DNA from: Bactericera cockerelli
Lineage: Eukaryota > Arthropoda > Insecta > Hemiptera > Triozidae
Length of the DNA: 64,000 bases
Direction: 5' to 3'
NCBI GenBank assembly: GCA_024516035.1
Contig: CM044964.1
Location: forward strand, 9,059,736 to 9,123,735
Below, in pieces: positions 11,680 through 23,349 of the stretch. A model generated the notes under the pieces. That model was given only the letters and a program-made list of their open reading frames with translations. It made no database searches and was not told the DNA's origin. The translations under genes and the position numbers were made by a program. Within the stretch, counting starts at the first letter, position 1; each line of letters opens with the position of its first letter.

Positions 11680-11883
11680 CTTGAACCACTTTCCGCCTTC
11701 TCCCCCTCCTCCTCTTCTCGGGTACCACCTCCTCCTCCTCCTCCTTCTCCTCCCCCTCCACTTGGTACACGATGCCTCGAGTGAGGGACACATCGGGGTT
11801 GAGCTCATACGTGATAGACTGGGGGAGGGGTTTCCTCTGGGGGCGGAGCCTAAGGTGTGGGAGGCGTGGTCTTCTCCGGGGTC
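11680..11883 (-). CDS. ttk: ttk cassette C, exon 1: basic/acidic linker
   Basis: 204 bp, acceptor cttctgttcgcag|GAC, donor GTTCAAG|GTAATA, phase 1 in and out. Reads PRRRPRLPHLRLRPQRKPLP, QSITYELNPDVSLTRGIVYQ, a Glu run, then KRRRGRRRKVVQ (likely nuclear localisation signal or AT-hook-like). The sequence is not repeat-derived and the frame is intact. The phase lets it splice to exon 6 on one side and to 10154 on the other. Confidence 0.82.
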
Positions 11884-13077
11884 CTGCGAACAGAAGAGGA
11901 TGAGAAACGCTGGATTATGAAGAATATGAAGTTTCAAAGTGGTGGTTTTAAAAAAAATAAATACACCTTTATTTGGAACAGAAATATTACATACATCAAA
12001 ATTAATACATAATTATATCAGAACAAGAAACTAGTTCCAATTCAGCTTATTTGCTGAGGGTAGTAAACTGTATTATTAAAAACCCACTTACTGACTTACT
12101 TACTTACTAAGTAACATTGTTCCTTAGTAAGTGGTAACATTTTTATATATTATTTTTAGTTCTGTCAATTTACAAATTTTAATATGATTGTTTTAGTTGA
12201 ACAAAGTGATCTATTTTCCATTAGATTACAGACTTCACAAAGCTTCATGTTAACATGGAACCCTTGATTTTGAAGTTTTCAGGAGGAGAGGGTCATAATT
12301 CACGCTACTAATGGATTCTGGACAGCTCTGGAGTGGCCCACTGTTTGGACACAGCTGTCCTGGGGTGTATGGAGCTCAGATAACCAAGATACAGTACTGT
12401 GAGAACAAAGTACAGAATACCTCTTTATGTACAGCACAAAGGTAATTTAGGCTAAATTAATAGACAAATTCTACAATTCAAGTCATTGCTAAGCATCGAT
12501 TTTCCCTATTTTACACAATACGCAAGCCGTGACCGACTTGCAACCAACCGACGCGACGCCAGATTAAAACAGTAGGTATGCAATGTGTTATACCTTACGC
12601 AAAAAACATTAACCTTATTACCTCAGTTCACAATATACATTTAACAGCTTACTAATCAACTGCAGATTAATACTAATCATCTGATTAGTATAGCCGATGT
12701 TTTTTTTTTATTGATGACATACTTTTGGAAGTACTTACACCATTGATTTAAATTATGTGTTGACAATACATCTAATACAGGTCGGTGTAATAATTGGGGC
12801 TACTCTTGTGGAACTCCAACCAGTCTTTAGAAAAGTGTTTGATTAGATTAAACCAATTGATTTTCTAGTGTGCAACTGTGAACCCTTATCATTAAGTGTC
12901 CGAGTGGCTGGCGCTTTTGGATTTGAAATCAGGAGGTCAGGTAGTCGAGTTCCAAGCATGTATAATTTTAGTAATGCAGTTTGGAATAGCTGTGACACCT
13001 TTCTCCCAACTTGATACAATACCTATGTCAGTGACGGAGTTGTTGCTGCGATGGACTAAGCTTGGAATAAGAAGCTT

Positions 13078-13395
13078 GTGGTTTCGATTACTACTCATGA
13101 CCACCAACAAGTAACCATCACACGACTCCGACTTGGCCATACTAGCTTGACTCATAGCTACCTCATGAATAAAACAGCCCCACCCACCTGTGAGACTTGC
13201 AACCAACCACTGAAGTTACACCATATTCTTGACGAATGCAGACAATTCCAAAACATCATAATAAAACTACCATTACCCACCACAATTTCACAGCTACTAG
13301 TATATATAACTACAAGAAAAACGTATACCATTTTTGAAAGAGACTCATCTCATAGATCTCATGGAGCTTTACTACAGCTAAAGTGGTGTGTATGA
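13078..13395 (+). mobile_element. LINE fragment, C-terminal polyprotein remnant
   Basis: Reads TRLRLGHTSLTHSYLMNK, CETCNQPLKLHHILDECRQF, the RLRLGHT...C..C...HIL.EC signature that follows the RT/RNase H region in several arthropod LINE clades. The frame is open for about 105 codons but has lost its upstream part. It lies in the intron between cassettes B and C. Confidence 0.8.
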
Positions 13396-14293
13396 CCAAA
13401 TGACCACATGACATAAATAATTCAGATGCGTGTTTCGAGTAACCTACAGCTATATGTCAATATTCTCTTGGAAAAAACAGCTGAATTTTTTCATAGAACT
13501 TTTTATTGTTAAGCACCTCCCTAAAAAATTACTAGCGATTTAAAAAATACTCGTAATACGTTCTTTGGCTTGTGTGCTTGTAAATAGTCTTTCTGCCTAG
13601 GGTTATACAATATACATCTATGTAAGTGTGCAATATTTTATTGTAGATTAGATTTTTATGAAAAATACTAACTATCTACATAATTTTTATGTAGATAGGT
13701 AATATTTTACACATGCACATGATAGCACGAACATATTACAGTGTATGAAGTGGTCGTCTATGAAAAGTGTGAAGAAGTGATCACTAATGTTCTTAATAAG
13801 TACCTACGTAAAAAGACCTCAATGAAACGTTTATTCCCAAAAAATAAGTAAGAACCTAGTTTTTAAAAAAATGAATTAGGTAGATACGAACTGAACTCAT
13901 AAAATAACTAAAGATAAAATGAATGATTTAGGAAAGAAGATAATAAATAAAATAACTAAAGAAATAAATTGAAAAATAAATAAAACCAAGGAAAATAAGG
14001 TATAAAATAACTAAAAAGTTTACTCTTTATTTAATATTATTATTTTTACATTATAGTTTTTTTAGAATTTAAATCAATTTATAAGGGGAAAATAATATAA
14101 AACAGTGAAATGAGGAATAATCTTTTTTCAAAAGGGGAGGGGGCTAATAAGCAAATTAAAAAAGAAAAACAATAAACCAAATAATAATTAAATTGCACTT
14201 GAGAGTGAGGAGAGGAGGGGAAGAAGTGGGAGAGGGAGGAGAAAAAATAAGGAGAGTGAGGAGAGGGAGGGGAAGAAGTGGGAGAGGGAGGAG

Positions 14294-14952
14294 AAAAATC
14301 TGGTGTAAACATCACACGACTTTCCTTTATCATAATTATAAGGAATTGGAACAGGACAAAAGCCACTGTTGACTCAAAGGTAACATTTAGTTAAAAATCA
14401 ATATCAAATTCGTAATCAGAACCTCAAAATATTGGATTTGATATGTCACAACCCCCATCTACGATAAATAATAAAAAAGTTAATCAAAGCGGGTCCCCCC
14501 CAAAATACGGGTAAATTGGGGCCGAGGTCCAAAAAAGTTCAAGATATCAAAAAAATGATCAGAAGAGACCCTATTATTTTTTTAATCTAAGGACATAATT
14601 GTTCTCTAATATTTTTTTTGTATCTTTAAACCAATTCAAAGAAGCGGCACTTTGCGGCCAATATTTGCGGTCCTGCGGCCGCAGTCTGCGGCCGATTACA
14701 ACCAAAAAGTTTGTGGTTGTCTGGTGTATAATTATAATTAGCTACCAAATTTCAAGTCTCTAGCTCTTACGTTCTCGAGATATCCTGTTTACAGACAGAC
14801 AGACAGACAGACAGACGCACGGGACCAATGGCTGAAAAACAACTTTTTTGGTATCCTGAGGCTATAATTCGTCCAGAAATGTGAAAAACTGGGTAGGTCA
14901 AATTTTCGACGAATACAATACTTTTCCTTATTATAGGATAAGGAAAGTAAAA
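14294..14952 (-). mobile_element. element F, copy 2, inside a GA-rich minisatellite
   Basis: Reverse copy of the 10266 element (TCTGGTGTAAACATCACAC to AAGGAAAGTAAA). GA-rich repeats (GAGAGGAGGGGAAGAAGTGG unit) lie on both sides at 14200-14295 and 14955-15065, so it inserted into that array. A third, truncated copy is at about 56030-56315 (+). Confidence 0.78.
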
Positions 14953-15199
14953 AAATAAGGGGAGTGAGGAGAGGAGGGGAAAAAAGTGGGAGAGGGAGGA
15001 GAAAAAATAGGAGAGTGAGGAGAGGAGGGGAAGAAGGTGGGAGAGGGAGGAGAAAAAATTAAGGAGAGGAAAAAGAAATAAGGTTTCATGACTTTGAAGA
15101 AAAAACATCAATGGAAATGTTAGGACAAAACGTCGGCAATAATATTTATGCATGCATCTGATCAGATTAGATTATTGAAACTGGTACGTGAGAACCAAA

Positions 15200-15750
15200 T
15201 TTCACTTTTGATGGATAGGTGGCTACTTGGAAATTAAAAGTCAAGTTTGTGTAAAGATAAGAAGGAATTTAGACGAAGAAGAAACAAAACAAAAAAAGAA
15301 AATAGATACAGAAAAGAGGGAAAACAATGATGGAAAAATGAAAACAACAAAGAAGAAACTAAAACAAAAAGTGGATATTGAGAAGAAATTTTATGAAATA
15401 TTGAAAAAGTGCGTAAACAAAATCAAATGCCGTTTTGTGTGAAAAATTTCTAGCTTTACTATTTGATTGCTGGTACTCTATTATAGCTATTTTCATTTTA
15501 TTTTGTCTATATTTATAATTTGTCGTTTTTATGAAAAAAAAAGGCTACTTGTAATTGATGAACTCCCTCTGGTAGTAAATTGTCGATTCTGATAGAATTT
15601 ATCAAAATTAACAGTTAAGGTATATGATTTCCATAACACAGGGAGTACTTAGCAATAAAAAATCAGGCCATGGAAGCAGTCAAAATTGTTTCCAAACATC
15701 CTTGTCGGAAAGGCCTTGTCGATTGTTCTATGGATTCGTTTTAGATGATG

Positions 15751-15782
<32 letters not shown>

Positions 15783-18700
15783 CATCAGAATCTGCAATAA
15801 TCACAAGAAAAAAATTTTGAAAATGTGGGTATTTTAAATATAAAATAAGAAGGAAAAAATAATCTGGATTTTTTTTTCAATATAAACAAATCGTTCAATC
15901 AAAACATACCAATTGCAAACTGAAAGATTTACAGGTCCGTTTGGACTTATAAAAGTACCTACCTATGTAGCCTGATATAATAAATATTTAGATATAAATA
16001 ATGTTTTATGATGCTATAATATTGTACCACAAAGTGAATTTTTACAAATTGCACGTTTAAACAAAGGAAATATTTTAAAAACAATTTTACAAGGGGGGAA
16101 ATTTATGTAAATTTAAAATTACTGCGACAGTTTGATATGTAACTTTTGTGCTCTTCCAGATTACTGATTGGCGTCGATTATATGCCCATGAAATGTTTTT
16201 TTCGGAGAGGATATCACTTAATATTGGATTAATTACATCCTATACGGTGGGATGGACAGTGGATTTCATATTTGCAGGTTGAAGTTGGCAATATTTCTAT
16301 ATTTTGCGAAGGATATTAGAGTTTTATATTAAAAAGTAATTCTTATCTAACTATGATGAAAAAAACTATTTCCCCTTTATATTGATTAGATTATTGACTG
16401 ACGATTTCATGATATACCATTTCAGCACTAAAGTAAATTAACTTTTTAGAAGAAAGTAAAGTAATTTAAAAAAAAATAAAATATTCATGTTTATACGTAA
16501 CATGTATATAATGGGTATAGTAAAAAGTAGTAATTTTATGTCTACTTTAAAAAAAATGTTGAGAAATTATCTAACATTCTAATGCCTTCTTGGAAATCCA
16601 CCTAAACTAAAATGTGTAAATTACCTGAAAATTATAGGGTGATGAATAAAAACATATTTTAAAATAGTGTGAACCTTAATTATAACTACTATGCACGATT
16701 AAAAGATACAAGTGAGAGAGATTTACAAAACATATTATACTAAATACATTCTAACAGAAACCATAGGTGAAATGTATGTTAGAAAATAATTTGGCGGGGG
16801 TATTCCACGGGTTTCATAAGATGCAAATCGCACCGAACCAAATGAAGAAAATTCAAAGTTCTGACTTTTATTGTAAAATATTAAATTAAAGTCTTCAGGA
16901 TTGAATTGAAATTATTTTCCACGCAGACAATATTAAAGAACTCAAACTCAGATCATTTCAAACACTCAAACATTTCAAAATATGAAAACACAATTTTCCT
17001 GTAGAATATTTTGCGGTTTCGTTTGAGTAGGTTTTTGTGAACTTTATTCTGTAATAAATGTATTGAACTTTTTTTTTAAGGCATAAACTTTCTTTTCAAT
17101 ATTCGGTTTCAGTACGGAAGGGCAAAAATACGAAGAAAATTATTGAACTATACCTAATAACTACTATCCTACAAATTACTTTGAATGCAAAATACACTTT
17201 ACAATTAGAAATTTTAAAAAAATCTAGTTAACTTGATAAATTATATGAAATTTTCATAAATACACATAACTTTATTACCTAGTATATTTTTATAAATCAA
17301 TTTAAAGGATAATCAAAGTTTATAAACATTTACAATAAAGTCAACTAAGCAACATAGTATAAAAATATTCATAATTTTATAGAATCGATCTCAAAATTAA
17401 CCCTATTGATTCATCCAACAAACGCTAATGTATTAAGATTTCAATTTGCAAGTACCATACAACATTAATAGTTTATTCCAAGGTGAGAGATCTGTGCTCT
17501 TTGAAAATATCACTATTAATGGTGATTTGATGATAGATAGTTTGATTTTACATGAGCCTTCAACCTTCAACATAGTAATTTCACGTGTATATGTATACAG
17601 TAGGGTACATTGCCAATTGTTAAACAAATTTATCTCTAAAATGTTATAAAACATTAACTCAAATAAAATTTCAGGCTTAGTGAGCTTAATAATAACGTAC
17701 GAGCGGTACGAGCAAGGCACTATATTAACACTATAACTAATTATTTAATTTATCTGGAAGACACCTGCGATTATTGTTGTCAATTGTTTATTTTTAATTT
17801 TAATTTTATTATTTATTATAAATAATTCACTTATTAATGCGGTTCACTTTAGTTAGGTATACCTATTAGTTTCACATTTCATTTCTATCAGCCAGAGATT
17901 GGAAAAAATGTAAATTGTCACCTATGTCAATACACTTTTCAGTAAGGACCTAGATTTTTTTTAAATATGTTACTGTTTATTCTTCAATACTGGTTTCCAT
18001 TGGCTGACAATTAATATTTTATGTATCTATTGTATCTTGGTAAAAAAAAAGATATTTATAATTCTGGTCTGATAAATCAAAGTGTTTTTGTAAAAATAAT
18101 AATCCATGATTGTAAAATGTTAGTGTTTCCTAACAAATAATAAAATTGTGAAAACAAACTTTTTTTTCTATTCAAAGTTAATTTTGAACTTGTTCGTTAA
18201 AAATTAATAAAAACAGTTATTAATCAAACTAAAATTATTCAACTTCAGTCAATTTTATTTACCCAGTTTCAACTCTTGCTTTTCTCACTTTGAACTTTGC
18301 TTTGATTAATTGAACCATGTAGAGATTTAAAACTAAAATTAGTGATTGTGAAATATTATTTATAAGTTATATTATATTATTATTCTTATTATATTTTATT
18401 TTCATAGATAGCTACAGTTTATCTTAAATAAAATACAGGAGAAATACGGTGGGTAAAACTATGTGAGATGATGATCAGTATAACAACAATCAGGAATATC
18501 CTCTAGACTTAAATCTAGCCAGCCTCTCAACTTCGGAATTGGAACTTCAAAAACTAGGAAAGATAATGATGATTTTTTTTGTCAAAACAATTTATTTTTC
18601 TCAAACGCATAGGTACCGAATTGAATACAACTCGTAAAACTTCACCCAAGTTTTTGAAGTCCTTAATGAAGTTCTTACAAAAACTATTTTCAGACAGTAA

Positions 18701-18905
18701 GATCATTTGTACAAAAAATAAAAATACAAAATCATAATAAGGCACTCCAGGTGAATAAACCAAGAATCATCTTAAAACCTAATATGTGCGTCCAATAGCA
18801 GCAAATAACATGGAAGATTACAATATATTGGAAAACAAAAAGTATATCTATAAGTTATTTACAAAAGGAATATAAAATAATACAAAAATAATAAAAATTC
18901 AAAAT

Positions 18906-18937
<32 letters not shown>

Positions 18938-19800
18938 TGCATCATGAAAACAAAGATTTCATCACAAGAAACAAAGGGAAAAGTGGATTTACAATTTTTG
19001 TGTTTTTAAACATGGATTGACATGTGTGTAAGTAAATCAATACAATGACGCTTAAGAGAAACACTAGCCCAACGCTCTTCACAAATAAGACTTTCGCGAC
19101 AACTTTCAATAACTGATACTAATCGATATTAATCAGAAAACTTAACATAATTTATTGAAAATTTATCGAGATTACAAATCTCACTTATTGAATCGTGATG
19201 ATTCCACGCTTACAATACTAAGACATTCAAAAAGTCCGAACATTGTGTTAGAAAGATTCAATGAAAGTTTTGGGAGTGAAAGAACTTGTTTGAGAACAAG
19301 AAAATAGCCATTTCAGAAGTTATAATTTTTCACTGTCAAGAGCAAGCAATCTCATGAAAAAAAAAAAAAAAAAAAAATCCAACTAAAGAAAGAACTCGGG
19401 AACATTTTTTGATTCGACAGTCGAACAGATATTTTATTTGTAATATACTGACAGAATATATTGAAAGTATAATAAATCATACATTTAAAATGGTTAACTT
19501 GTGGGTATACCTATTTGCTCATTTGTAAATATATAAATAAATGTTATATCTCTTCTTTTTTTAAAGAAACCTAAAACTCGTGTTTCCCTTTTTGATAAAT
19601 CCATACAGTTCTGAAAAAACATAATATCTATAAAAAAAAAGAGTCATCAACTCAAGTACAGGAAAAATTGACGGTTCCCGAAATCGATTCCCATTTGTAT
19701 ATGTAATGGATCAACACGTTTCCATATTATGCATGTACTTGAAAAAACAAAAACTGAGGATTCCATTAAAATTAAATAATCATTCTTGCAATCATTATCA
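15200..19800. other. AT-rich, repeat-poor stretch
   Basis: Very AT-rich with A/T homopolymers and no recognisable SINE, MITE or exon. It would be intron for cassette C and, on the left of 19826, 3' UTR for cassette B. Several TTTATT motifs (AATAAA on the minus strand) occur. Confidence 0.55.
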
Positions 19801-19825
19801 TTCTCACAGAGGAGAGAGAGAGATC

Positions 19826-20248
19826 TCACAAACGACGACAGAGATCGGAAAACATCAAATTCACGGCGGCAAATAGAAAGGAAACCAACGGGAGGGGGGC
19901 GGTGCTCGGGGCGTTCCCCACGCCCCCTTTCGTGCCGGCAGCGAAGATGCTCAGATTGTGAACGAGGCTTTTGCTGTCGAAGACGCCGTCCTTGGCGAAG
20001 TCGAGCATGAGAGGGGAGGACCGCGGCCGCGGCCGGCGGGACTTGTGGCCGGCATGAAGCAGTCGTGAACTGTCTTCATGTGGTTCTTCATCTTGTCGGG
20101 GCGCGAGAACTCCTTCCGCACACGGGACACGGGAACACCTTGCGCTGGCAGCCCTCGTGGTAGAGGAACGCGTGCCGCTGGAAGCTGTACTTGTTCTTGA
20201 ACGTTTTGATCACGTCCACCTTGGCGCACTCCATGCACTTGTAGATAC
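19826..20248 (-). CDS. ttk: ttk cassette B, exon 2: second zinc-finger pair and C-terminus
   Basis: Acceptor cttctctccccag|GTA, phase 1. Reads IYKCMECAKVDVIKTFKNKY, SFQRHAFLYHEG, then FPCPVC and KEFSRPDKMKNHMKTVH. Finger 1 has an unusually long C-to-H spacing (about 17 residues); finger 2 is a canonical C-x2-C-x12-H-x4-H once a missing base near 20107-20121 is allowed for (CPVCG to KEFSRP). A second missing base in the GC-rich stretch near 20020-20042 would restore MLDFAKDGVFDSKSLVHNL, which has strong third-position G/C bias, and the stop at 19826; otherwise it stops at 19951. It may be the counterpart of Drosophila Ttk88 fingers, but I cannot confirm that. Confidence 0.8.
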
Positions 20249-20404
20249 CTGGGGAGAGAAGTGGTTTTTATAATATTTGTATTTTTACAATTCAAATTAT
20301 TGAACAGTTTCCATTGATAGGTAGCTTAAAAATAACTAAAATATCTTAAACATAACTTGAAATATATAAAGTTTATATAAAATGAGAGAGCTAGCTATAA
20401 GAGA

Positions 20405-20545
20405 AACCTGCACTCCATGAACTTGTAGATACCTGGTGGGTGGAAAAGTGGTTTTATAATATGAGAGAGCTAGCTATAAGAGAAACCTGCACTTCATGCA
20501 CTTGTAGATAGCTGGCGGGGGGAGAGAAGTGGTTTTTTATAATTC
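20405..20545 (-). repeat. two duplicated copies of the cassette B exon 2 acceptor
   Basis: Plus-strand segments at about 20409-20450 and 20490-20540 repeat the genuine junction at 20225-20275 (GCACTCCATGCACTTGTAG then ATACCTGGGGAGAGAAGTGG). On the minus strand each gives a pyrimidine-rich tract, a CAG and about 25 exon bases, so both could act as decoy 3' splice sites; they are joined by the short unit GAGAGAGCTAGCTATAAG. Confidence 0.88.
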
Positions 20546-20979
20546 AGTTGCACCTGGATATGAGAAACCTGGTTTCTCCATGATTTTCAGTTTACTTTTG
20601 TCATTATAGACAAGAAGTAAAATTTATTGATGTAGTGCTGTTAAAAAGCAAAGGTACTACTGGTTCAAAATTCTTCATACAATTTATGTTTTCACAACAA
20701 TTTATTGGTTCATGACCAAACTCAGAAGCACAATCAATAAGGCCGCGGACTCGTAACATAACATCGTGATTAACATAAATATGAAAAAAAAAAAAAAAAA
20801 TAATAATGATGATGATTTTTTCACAAATCAGTTAATGCTTGTGTCACGGTTTGTCTTGACAAGATCTACCATAAACCACTAACCACTAGACAACAAGTTA
20901 ACATGGCTTACATGATCTACCATCAGTCAACTAGATAACAAGCTAACATGGTTTACCCCAATAGATCTAGCATCAGTGA

Positions 20980-21698
20980 AGCCAAGACTTTACCTTCAGT
21001 GACGGAGGCATAGCGGAAGCCAAGACTTTACCTTCAGTGACGGAGGCATAGCGGAAGCCAAGACTTTACCTTCAGTGACGGAGGCATAGCGGAAGCCAAG
21101 ACTTTACCTTCGGTGACGGAGGCATAGCGGAAGAGTGGTGAACTAGATAGGAAGCCAAGACCTTACCTTCAGTGACGGAGGCATAGCGGAAGAGTGATGA
21201 AACTAGATAGGAAGCCAAGACTTTACCTTCAGTGACGGAGGCATAGCGGAAGAGTGATGAACTAGATAGGAAGCCAAGACTTTACCTTCAGTGACGGAGG
21301 CAAAGCGGAAGAGTGATGAACTAGATAGGAAGCCAAGACTTTACCTTCAGTGACGGAGGCATAGCGGAAGAGTGATGAACTAGATAGGAAGCCAAGACTT
21401 TACCTTCAGTGACGGAGGCATAGCGGAAGAGTGATGAACTAGATAGGAAGCCAAGACTTTACCTTCAGTGACGGAGGCATAGCGGAAGAGTAGTGAAATA
21501 GATAGGAAGCCAAGACTTTACCTTCAGTGACGGAGGCATAGCGGAAGAGTAGTGAAATAGATAGAAAGACAAGACTTTACCTTCAGTGACGGAGGCATAG
21601 CGGAAGAGTGATGAACTAGATAGGAAGCCAAGACTTTACCTTCAGTGACGGAGGCATAGCGGAAGAGTAGTGAAATAGATAGGAAGCCAAGACTTTAC
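20980..21698 (-). repeat. tandem array of about 13 copies of an exon end with its 5' splice site
   Basis: On the plus strand the unit runs CTTTACCTTCAGTGACGGAG then GCATAGCGGAAG. On the minus strand each unit reads CGCTATGCCTCCGTCACTG, AAG|GTAAAG, the last coding bases and donor of cassette B exon 1. About four short units (38 bp) lie at the far end, then about nine longer units (59-60 bp) that also contain TAGTTCATCACTC. The genuine exon end at 21699 is the fourteenth copy. Read-through would add missense codons and soon a stop. Confidence 0.93.
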
Positions 21699-22227
21699 CT
21701 TCAGTGACGGAGGCATAGCGGAAGAGGTTGAGGCCCCGCACAGACATCTCCGTGAGACTCTCAGTCGGGTCACTGCCACTGGTGGCCCGCCTCCTGATCC
21801 GCCTCTTCACTGCCAGAGGGCTGGAGGCCCGCGCTGTTGGGCGCCAGGAAGTTGTGGTTCTCATTCACACCGCCATTGTTGTTGTTGTTGTTGTTGTTCG
21901 TCAACATCTGGTGAATATGCTGGGGACTGAACATGCAGGGAAAAGTTGTTGCTGTTGGCGAGCATGTCTTTCTTGTTCGTCTTCTGGAACTGCTCCAGCT
22001 GGGAGAGGATGAATTTGTGCTCGTTGGAAAACTGGGAGAGGAACTGTGCTCGGTTCTCGTCGGTGCTGGCAAAGTCCTCGACGTTGTTGTTCATGATGAG
22101 GCTCTTGAGGAGGTGCAGATTGTCGAACGCCTGGTTCCGTTGGCCTTCGGGCGGCCTCGGGTCGGCTCGGGCGCGTCTAGTTTGTCCTTGGAGATGAGCT
22201 CGGAGCGAGGGATCAGCCGTAGGAGAC
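21699..22227 (-). CDS. ttk: ttk cassette B, exon 1: linker with poly-Asn
   Basis: Acceptor ttgtccctcag|GTC, phase 1; donor CTGAAG|GTAAAG, phase 1 after correction. Reads LLRLIPRSELISKDKLDAPE and an AT-hook-like GRPKANG, then AFDNLHLLKSLIMNNNVED and SQLEQFQKTNKKDM, then MFSPQHIHQMLTNNNN (the poly-Asn comes from a GTT repeat near 21873-21898), and ends KRRIRRRATSGSD to LFRYASVTEG. These pieces lie in three frames: one base is missing near 22133 and extra bases are likely near 21940 and 21820. The exon length (529, remainder 1) agrees with one deletion plus two insertions. Its 3' end is the seed of the 21 kb tandem donor array. Confidence 0.8.
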
Positions 22228-22937
22228 CTGAGGGACAAAGGAATCAAGTTGTTACTGTTGGGTACATAAAAAGAAAACGTAAAGAGTGGACTGTAATTGA
22301 GTTTTGCCGCTGGTTCATTTACACGGAAAAATGTGTGGAAAAGTGAAAAGGTTCCTTACCGGCGATAGATTGAGGACTGATGGTTATTATTTAATCTATT
22401 ATTAAGTGTTTTACGTTTCCGTTAGATAACTTCATAGTGTTTGTGCAATGTTTTAGAATATTAAACAGGAGAAAAAAGCAATACACGTTGGATACAGCCG
22501 TTGCGTAAGGTAGGTATATACCTTCATTAATAACGAATCCCTTGAGAAAGAATCCCTTGAAACTTATAGTACTATCGATACGAAGAGGTTTCTTAATTGA
22601 CATTATTGACAAAGGACTCCACAAGCATATTGAAAATGTCGAAATTATCAAGTATCTCAACAAAATTTAGATAATCAATCCATGTTAGATCTTCTTTTGT
22701 ATGAGTTTGTACAAGTCATAAATTTACAATATAATTGATAGATAAATAGGTATCTGTACAATATGTATCAGGACTCTAGAGAATAAATATCTAAAGTGAT
22801 TTGATGATGGAGCAGCGCTTTCATACATTGAAAATTAGATAGATGATGACAATGTTCTGTTCCTTTTTTAAAATAAAAAAATATATCATAATATATTTAA
22901 AAAAAATCTAAAGTGATAAAGTAAAGAAAACTTGATT

Positions 22938-23065
22938 AAGGGCGGAATTAATAGACGTTTGTGTATTACCTCTGTGGCGCTGAGTCACGGATTGCGTACT
23001 GTGTAAGATAGGGAAAACCGACAATTAACAACGACTTAAGTTATTGTCTATTAATTCCGCCCTAA
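22938..23065. mobile_element. MITE with GGGCGGAATTAATAGAC ends
   Basis: Ends AGGGCGGAATTAATAGAC and TCTATTAATTCCGCCCTAA, interior CACGGATTGCGTACTGTG. A second copy, interrupted near the middle, spans 6800-7065; a piece is at 12460-12545. Confidence 0.82.
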
Positions 23066-23106
23066 GTTGTGTGAGTCAATGATGTATACTACAGTAGGTA
23101 TTAAAA

Positions 23107-23347
23107 TCTTAATATATAAATGTCAAAGACACTCACTGACCACTGACCACTGACTGATCATCGCTCTACAGCCCAAACCGTAAGTCCTAGGAAGCTGAAA
23201 TTTGGTAGGTAGCTTTGTCTTATAGTCTAGATGTGCAATAAGACGGGATTTTTCGAAATTCCCACTACAACACCTGCCATTGGCGAAAAAGGATTTTTTG
23301 CTTTCACGGCCATGCCTCGGCCCGCAAAGCGGGCGACAGCCCGCTAG
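23107..23347 (+). mobile_element. non-autonomous Helitron 1
   Basis: Starts TCTTAATATATAAATGTC after an A and ends GCCCGCTAG before a T. A GCCCGC-AAA-GCGGGC hairpin lies 13 nt from the end. It has the CGGCCATGCC block shared with Helitron 2. Confidence 0.78.
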
Positions 23348-23349
23348 TC

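Noticed and set aside
20980..21720. CRISPR-like array
   Set aside because: Units are head-to-tail exon-derived tandem repeats with no unique spacers, in eukaryotic DNA.
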